DNA from: Larix sibirica | Taxonomy: Eukaryota > Streptophyta > Pinopsida > Pinales > Pinaceae | Direction of reading: 5' to 3' | Length of the DNA stretch: 25,704 nt | NCBI GenBank assembly: GCA_004151065.3 | Contig: NWUY0300000056.1 | Span: 54,435 to 80,138, forward strand | Shown here: piece after piece, positions 20,025-25,704 of the stretch | How the letters are laid out: each line of letters starts with the position of its first letter | Position numbering within the stretch: position 1 is the stretch's first letter | The notes under the pieces: model-generated | Database searches by the model: none | What the model saw: only the letters and a program-made list of their open reading frames with translations | Told to the model about the DNA's origin: nothing | Translations under genes and position numbers: made by a program

Positions 20025-20030
20025 AATAGA
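20025..20030 (+). promoter_or_regulatory. Mutated polyadenylation signal in the 5' LTR
   Basis: AATAGA stands where the 3' LTR has AATAAA (25105-25110), about 95 bases after the TATA box, as expected for an R-region poly-A signal. Confidence 0.45.
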
Positions 20031-20682
20031 ATTGCAGTGTTTGTAATGGCTGTCCTATCAGAGATTCATGTGTCGCTTTGCTTACAGTCTGTCTATTTTC
20101 CTTTCCTAATGTGATTGTGCTTCATGTTATGCATTTTCGTTATGTTTTCTCTTTCATGTCTGAAACGAGTGTATAGTAGCATAGAATTCTTGGCAACAGG
20201 ATCTAGCTACTATTTCAGATGTTCACTCAATAGTTCTACTAAAGTGAATATCAAATTCATCCATGCTAGATGCTCATATCGGTGGTCTGTACTTTCTTTC
20301 TTCTTTTATCACCTAATATTAGCATTTCGATGGGAGGTGGGTGGCTACCTTGCCTCTGTTTGAGTATCCCATACTACGGCACTGCTTTTCGATTTGTGTG
20401 TTGTGTCTTGAATCTATTTCCTACATCTCTCTTATGATTGTCCCACCAAACTTTAAACAATTTATCCCTACAGAAATATGACCTTTTGAGTAGATTTGAA
20501 TGAATATCTTTGATAAGAAGACTGTCTGATTGTCATTGTTTACTTTTTAGTCTTCTATAAGTCTTAAGAGAGATCCATCTCTGACTGTGCTGGATCAGTA
20601 GCATTAGTCTAATTTTTTTGTTGTTGTTACCCCAGCTTGCCCTCTCCCATAGCCTAGGGGGTAATTTTGGGTGCTAACAAAT

Positions 20683-20700
20683 TGGCGCAGTTGTCTGGGA
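20683..20700 (+). other. Primer-binding site of element 2, tRNA-Asp type
   Basis: TGGCGCAGTTGTCTGGGA lies 3 bases after the LTR end. It matches 15 of 18 bases of the complement of the 3' end of plant tRNA-Asp (TGGCGCCGTTGCCGGGGA), the primer used by Athila-like gypsy elements. The three differences fit decay. Confidence 0.8.
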
Positions 20701-20898
20701 ATGAGTGTCCTATCATCCCTAGGAGAACGACTAAGTTTCAATTCTGGTTGTTCATGGTGAACATCAGTCAGACATAGAAAAGGATGCATACATTTCACTT
20801 GGCAATTCCACTCTATGAGTGTTTGACATAAAGTCAGCTCCACTGGGGAAAGAATTAGCGACTCTACCCATGATTTAATCTGGAGACTCCATTGAAGA
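20701..20898 (+). other. Leader between primer-binding site and gag of element 2
   Basis: About 200 bases without a plus-strand coding frame. A packaging signal would be expected here, but none can be identified from one copy. Confidence 0.4.
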
Positions 20899-23073
20899 AT
20901 GAAATCAGTTGATTTAGACATGGAAGAATTAAGGTCCAGGTATCAAGGTGTAAATCTCCTCAAATAGGTCTTGTTCTTCTAAGTCGGTCTCCTTTTGCTT
21001 TTATGTATATATATCAAAAAATTCCTGTCTCACCGTAGAGCTCTAAGTTAGGAGAGAGCCTCATTTGTATATCCCTCACTAGACATTGAAGATGTACATT
21101 CTCCTTTCACCCTTGGAGCTGATCCCATCCCTCCTTTGGAACCATGTAAGATCCATACCCAGCCTCATGAACCCCATGAGAGTGAAGCTGGTAGTATCCT
21201 CCTTGAACATAGTTATACGCCCTCCAGGTCTCAGCTGAGATATATCCCTTTAAAGATGCCCCCTTTTCTTCATGAATTTCCTCCCAAGTACCATAAATAC
21301 CTCCCTATCTTTGATGGAGACTTCGAAAGTCTTACTGCTGAGAGACATCTTCAGGGCTTTGAACATTTTCTGGGCCTTTTTGAAGTAGAGCATGATGATG
21401 TTTGTATGAGGGCTTTTTCCCAATCCCTCCAATGAAATGTGAAGAAATGGTTTAAGCATTTGCAACCTGAGTCCATTCATACGTGGTAGGAATTCTCAGA
21501 AACCTTCCTGGAATTTTGGGGGTGGAAAAAGTAGTGGGACCTAGTTCTTTCATAGTTTTACTCCATGAGAAGGAAGGAAGATGAGGCCCTGTCTAGTTTT
21601 AATAGAAGGTTCACAAGCTACTATTGTAATATGCCAAAGGAAATTTGGCCCCTAGAGAGCACTCCCAAATTACACTATGCATCTATCTTCCCTCCTAGTC
21701 TGTCTCTTATGCTCTTAGAGAGAAGGTCCCCTAATTTGTAGTGTATGTTCATCGATGTGGTGGAAGTGGAAGACAATCTCAGAATGTCTAAGGAAATCTC
21801 AGATCAGGGAGATGAAGATGAGATAAGAAGGAAGTTAGAGTTCAAAAAAGAAAATGGCCATGGTCTATTTTCTGATGACAGGCAGAGAGATGGTCAGTTT
21901 GGCCCTACACAAGAAGAAGATGAGGTTGGTGTGTTCAAGGAATATCGCGTTGAACATTTGGAGAGTCCTATGGTGCAAAGTATTGAAGAAAGACTTGGTC
22001 TGTCCATATACGATGAATATAGAGATTAGGAGGCCATAGGCTTCAAGGACGCAGGTGGAAAAAATGAGAATTCATGTGTTCGACCTCGGTGCTCTGGAAG
22101 TCTCATCAGGGAGGGGGATACAACATCAATTCCTAACCCCTTTATTGTAATCCACAAGAGTATCAAGCCTGAGGGTGGTGAGACCATGTCTCCCAAAGCT
22201 AAATCATTTGCCAAGATAAGGATGATTCTTAAATCCATGAATGAAGAATCCCTTGAGATTCTGTATGAAGAACCATGCCTTCATCCGTGGGAAGAAGAGA
22301 GAGCCGACAATCAAGAAGTTCCTGGAGATTCCCTGCAGGTAGAGTTTTCCTTTTGGACTGGAGCTGAAGAAGAGTATGGAACATTTGAAGAGGTTCTTGG
22401 GCCCAGCATATACCTTCATCAAGTTGACCAGCTAGCTAAGATGTTAGAAGATGGCCAAGGTGGCCAGCTTGGTTTTCGTACAAGGTCATTAAGCCTCGAG
22501 ACCAGGTCTAGGGAGATGAATATTTCACTTAATCCTTCTAAAAATCAGGATGAATTTTCCTTTGAGATGCCAAAACAGAACCAGATTTTCAATCCTGGGA
22601 TTTTGAGAAGCCCAAGGAGTGACGTTATAAATGGCCCCACTACTGGAGCAGCCTCTCAGGTTGCAAAATTTCAGCCACAACTAAGGGAGATACATAAGAC
22701 TGGTTGTTGTAGTCTTGCTGAGTTGTGTCGGAGCCTGAACATAGATGAGTTCTTGACTTTATTCAAAGCTTATCACATTTACTCTGTTCCTATATTTGAA
22801 GTAAGAAACAAAGGGGATAAGTAGGCCAACTACAATTCTTTATGGAGAGGATTGGCCGAGTTGCAGATGGAGCTGCAGTCTGCTTGAGAACTAGAAGAGA
22901 GGCAAATGAGGCAGTTTTGCCTACTCGAGGAAATACCAGCAGAAAATTTTTGAGAGCATCATATTTTATGCAATCCCATGATCGACTATATGAGGAAGTC
23001 CCTTAACCAGGGAGAGGAGTTTTGTTTCTACAAAAAGGGTCACTCCCATCATCAGCATTTTTTGCCATCATGA
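20899..23073 (+). pseudogene. gag: gag-like polyprotein of element 2, one frame with 12 stops
   Basis: The ATG at 20899 (MKSVDLDMEELRSRYQG) is the first start in a phase that runs to TGA at 23071, about 724 codons, with no frameshift needed. A capsid-like region lies at about 21240-21790: FDGDFESLTAERHLQGFEHF, CMRAFSQSL, KKWFKHL, LSSFNRRFTSYYCNMP and MLLERRSPNL, matching the layout of plant retrotransposon gag. A long Glu-rich section follows (22030-22820 is open for 264 codons). The end, EFCFYKKGHSHHQHF, looks like a damaged zinc knuckle. Internal stops lie at 20965, 20980, 21049, 21433, 21487, 21532, 21553, 21739, 22027, 22822, 22885 and 22951: eight TAG, one TAA, three TGA. No pol domain follows. 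The first 60 codons are the least certain. Confidence 0.78.
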
Positions 23074-23415
23074 TCTCCATGTCTGATTTTAGCCAAAAAG
23101 GGTGGGAGAAGCTGGTCAAGATATCGGCTACTAGAATGGTTGCATTGGAGTTTTAGTATCACATGATATGGCAGACCTTGGGGTGACACAAGGTAGGAGA
23201 GCTTGTACATAAATAAGCTAGACATAGCGAGTATGCTTTGGAAGTTTCCAAGTACAGTAATAGCTTTTAGTTTTTAGTTTGTTTTCAGGTTTTGAATAAT
23301 AAAAGGCTATTGGTTGTAGATTTTGTGATGAGATAGGCCCAATGAATCAGGCACTCGTTCTACAGTGTTCTTTGCTACCTCACAGGGAGGATAGCATCCC
23401 CGAGTCAGAGCTAGT
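23074..23415 (+). other. 3' untranslated region of element 2
   Basis: No coding frame is visible. A purine cluster, cagggaggatag, lies at about 23382-23393 and could be the polypurine tract, but it is about 22 bases from the LTR start and not adjacent as usual. The pol genes that would sit upstream of this point in an autonomous element are absent. Confidence 0.5.
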
Positions 23416-24354
23416 TGTTAGCACCAATTGTGTGCTAAGCATTGAGGGGAGTCCATACCCATAGAAAGGCTTAAATAAAACTTTGCTCTGAAAACCCTTG
23501 GTCTAAAAATCCAGAAGATCAGAGTTCTGTGTTATGGAGCTAGTCCAAGATAGAGAAAATCTAATAAAGCTTGAATTTTTTGCGGTGACTAGAGGAATGA
23601 ATTGAAAAAGGCTATGCCTGCCACATATATGGATACATGGGATGGTCGGGATCAAAGCTAGTAAGGATCAGCGGTTGTATTCATTCATCACAGTGTGAGT
23701 TGGTGGTGTTTTAAGTGCTAGTGGAGCGTCAAAGGTAGGGTAGGTCCGAAAATTATCAACGGTGCAGGCGCAAGGACTTCCAGATCAACGGTCCACAGGA
23801 TGTTCGCAAAATTTACTTGTGCGGAATTAGTCATAATTCAAATTTATGAAGTTTACTTAAAACCCTGCACCTTCCAATGGCTCAGATCTCACGAGGTGTA
23901 GATCTACAGCTGGGGTTAACTTTGCAGATATTACTCATGCAGCAAATCGACGAGGTCCAAATCTGCAAAGTTGGTAGGCGAGGCGATATCGATGATTAAG
24001 ATGAAAACTCTATCAAGATCCACGTTCCTGATAGGATCACAAGTGTTGATAGAGAAAAAGCGTCTCCCTTGCAAACTAATGAGTTATAAGTGAACAAAGG
24101 CCACCTCAGCGCCAACGTATGTGTATCCACCCACTGCGAGGACCTGGTTTGGCATGTTTTTGACGCCAGTGCTAACCTCAATCATCATAGCCACTCATAC
24201 AAAGGTCCAATAAGAAAATCATGGCAAAATGATTACTCAGGACTTTCGTCATTGTCATGGTAGTTATAGGAAAGGCTCCCATGATGCACAAATTACATCC
24301 AAATTCGAAGGTGGCAAACTTGACCAGTCAGGAATTTTTAGTTGAGAGCGAGTT

Positions 24355-24543
24355 ATGGAGGATGGACAGAGAGCCGAGGTGGTTATCCTGCCAGAGCGAG
24401 TGTGGTTTGAAGTGGAGGAAGGGAAGATTCCTCTATCCGTAATAGTTCTCGACCAGGTGGAGGAAAGCTTGGCCAGTGATCTAGATGAACAGGAAAGCCT
24501 ACAGGTATGCAAGGAGAATCAACGTCGGCTGAAGAAGAAGTGA
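24355..24543 (+). other. Open frame in U3 of the 3' LTR, partner of 19274-19480
   Basis: A 62-codon frame, MEDGQRAEVV to RRLKKK, ends at a TGA where the 5' copy has an Arg codon (CGA) and runs six codons more. There are 11 residue differences from the 5' copy. No domain is known to me. Confidence 0.3.
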
Positions 24544-25008
24544 ACTACTGAAAGCGAGCGGGACACATGCACTGATATGGAAATCGTTTAGGATTTCATC
24601 CTCCCCACAGAGAAGGTGACACCTCTTCCCGCAGTTGAAAAAACACCGATAGATAGCCCACTGAAAATAGAAAACTTCTTCAGTCCACAGGGAGAATTGG
24701 AGGCTCCAGAATGAGGTGGCAACATGTTCGTGGCGTTCTTTTTCTTTTCCCGACAAGTCTATTTCTGGCTATGTATGGGGGTATCTTTTCCGCCATTTGA
24801 GGTCGATTTAGATCCACCTATTGTTGGAATCCAGGCTGGTCTGAACCCTATAGAAGACACCTGTGTAGTCAATCATGACTTATCTGAGAGCTGTTGTTGT
24901 CATTTTGGTAATCTGTTGTCAAGGGTAATGAAATGAATTGTATAGGTGGCAGCATAGTCAAGGCATGTTTTGTAACTGTTTTTGATGCCCGATCCAGGGC
25001 TGAGAGCC

Positions 25009-25016
25009 TATAAATA
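25009..25016 (+). promoter_or_regulatory. TATA box of the element 2 3' LTR
   Basis: TATAAATA lies in the same context as at 19929, with both flanks conserved. Confidence 0.6.
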
Positions 25017-25104
25017 GAAGTGTAATACAATAGCAAAGGGTTGGAAAATCATTTTTGGCTAACGCCTGAGAGAGTCCGGTTCTATATTTCTGAACATTAA
25101 CCTT

Positions 25105-25110
25105 AATAAA
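25105..25110 (+). terminator. Polyadenylation signal of the element 2 3' LTR
   Basis: AATAAA lies 96 bases after the TATA box. In an active copy it would direct 3' end formation of the element RNA. Confidence 0.5.
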
Positions 25111-25704
25111 ATTGCAGTGTTTGTAATGGGTGTCCTATCAGAGATTCATGTGTCGCTTTGATTGCAGTCTGTTTATTTTCCTTTGCTAATGTGATTGTGC
25201 TTCCTGTTATGCATTTCTATTATGTTTTCTCTTTCATGTCTGAAATCAGTGCATAGTAGCATAGAATTCTTGGCAACAGGCTCTAACTACTGTTTAAGAT
25301 GTTCACTCAACAGTTCTACTAAACTCGATATCGAATTCATCCATGTTGGATGCTCATATTGGTGGTCTGTCCTTTCTTTCTTCTTTGATCACCTAAGATT
25401 AGCATTTCGACAAGAGGTGCGTGGCTACCTTGCTTATGTTCAGGTATCCCATACTACGGCACTGGTTTTCGATTTGTGTGTTGTGTCTTGACTCCATTTC
25501 CAACGTCTCTCTTATGATTGTCCCACCAAACTTTAAGCAATTTATCCCTGCAGAAATATGACCTTCTGAGTAGATTTGAATGAATATCTTCGATAAGAAC
25601 ACTATATGATTGCCATTGTTTACTTTTCAGTCTTTTATAAAGTTTAAGAGAGATCCCTCTCTGATTGTACTGGGTCGGAAGTGCAATCTAAAGTGGTTTT
25701 GTGG

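Larger units (their letters stand above)
18333..20679 (+). repeat. 5' LTR of element 2 (2347 bp)
   Basis: It starts TGGTAGCACC and ends GGTGCTAACA, and aligns along its length with 23416-25704 at a nearly constant offset of about 5080. A TATA-like site at 19929 divides a long U3 (about 1.6 kb) from R-U5. The start interrupts LINE B coding sequence; the five bases before it are accac, the predicted target-site duplication. Confidence 0.9.
18333..25704 (+). mobile_element. Element 2: gag-only LTR retrotransposon (TR-GAG type), runs off window
   Basis: Direct repeats start at 18333 and 23416. They begin TGTTAGCACC (TGGTAGCACC in the 5' copy), and the 5' copy ends GGTGCTAACA, a 10-bp inverted terminal repeat. 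A tRNA-Asp-like primer-binding site follows at 20683. The 2.7-kb interior carries one gag-like frame and no protease, RT, RNase H or integrase. That is the structure described for non-autonomous TR-GAG elements, which depend on an autonomous relative. The element sits inside the LINE B reading frame. By spacing, the 3' LTR should end about 55 bases past the window. LTR identity, judged by eye in a few blocks, is roughly 85-93 percent, so the insertion is old. Confidence 0.85.
23416..25704 (+). repeat. 3' LTR of element 2, truncated by the window end
   Basis: It starts TGTTAGCACC and parallels the 5' LTR to the last base. By offset, about 55 bases including the GGTGCTAACA end lie outside. It keeps the canonical TG start and an intact AATAAA, both mutated in the 5' copy. 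Confidence 0.9.

Noticed and set aside
20604-20921. 105-codon minus-strand frame across the LTR end and primer-binding site
   Set aside because: It crosses the LTR boundary and the primer site on the opposite strand and shows no domain; a chance frame.

Overview
The window looks like non-genic DNA from a large plant nuclear genome, probably a gymnosperm such as a conifer; the species assignment is inference. It is AT-rich and packed with old, decayed retrotransposons. Plant-type Ty3/gypsy-like gag and protease remnants, plant L1-type LINE ORF2 remnants ending in an RNase H domain, and a piece of a plant ATP-citrate lyase subunit A (ACLA) gene support this. I found no intact protein-coding gene, tRNA, rRNA or CRISPR array. 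Every recognisable coding stretch carries stops or frameshifts, so these are fossils rather than working genes.

Layout: (1) 29-387, a probable antisense Copia-type solo LTR. (2) 808-9658, a degenerate Ty3/gypsy-like element (element 1) with a long 5' LTR, a weak primer-binding site at 4399, gag with a CCHC zinc knuckle, an aspartic-protease remnant, an integrase-tail-like remnant and a 3' LTR cut off at 9658. Reverse transcriptase and the integrase core are not visible. (3) 9780-10331, a plus-strand LINE ORF2 fragment (LINE A) next to the truncated LTR. (4) 10332-11660, unassigned DNA with a 94-bp tandem repeat and an unrecognised minus-strand reading frame. (5) 11671-12510, an ACLA pseudogene. 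(6) 12511-14067, unassigned and AT-rich DNA with an exact 40-bp duplication and a 99-bp duplication. (7) 14068-18332, a minus-strand LINE (LINE B) with endonuclease, linker, RT, zinc-knuckle region and RNase H in order, but broken by stops and frameshifts. (8) 18333 to the window end, an LTR retrotransposon (element 2) inserted into the LINE B reading frame. Its LTRs are about 2.35 kb with a 10-bp inverted terminus, it has a tRNA-Asp-like primer-binding site, and its 2.7-kb interior encodes only a gag-like protein. Its 3' LTR runs off the window.

The parts do not act as a pathway; the interest is in nesting and decay. Element 2 fits a non-autonomous gag-only (TR-GAG type) element that would have needed pol proteins from a relative. 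Premature stops are mostly TAG, and several sit where glutamine or tryptophan is expected, which suits deamination of methylated cytosines in silenced elements. I found no convincing new biological system. The observations most worth a second look are the gag-only element, reading frames kept inside both sets of LTRs, and the ACLA fragment.
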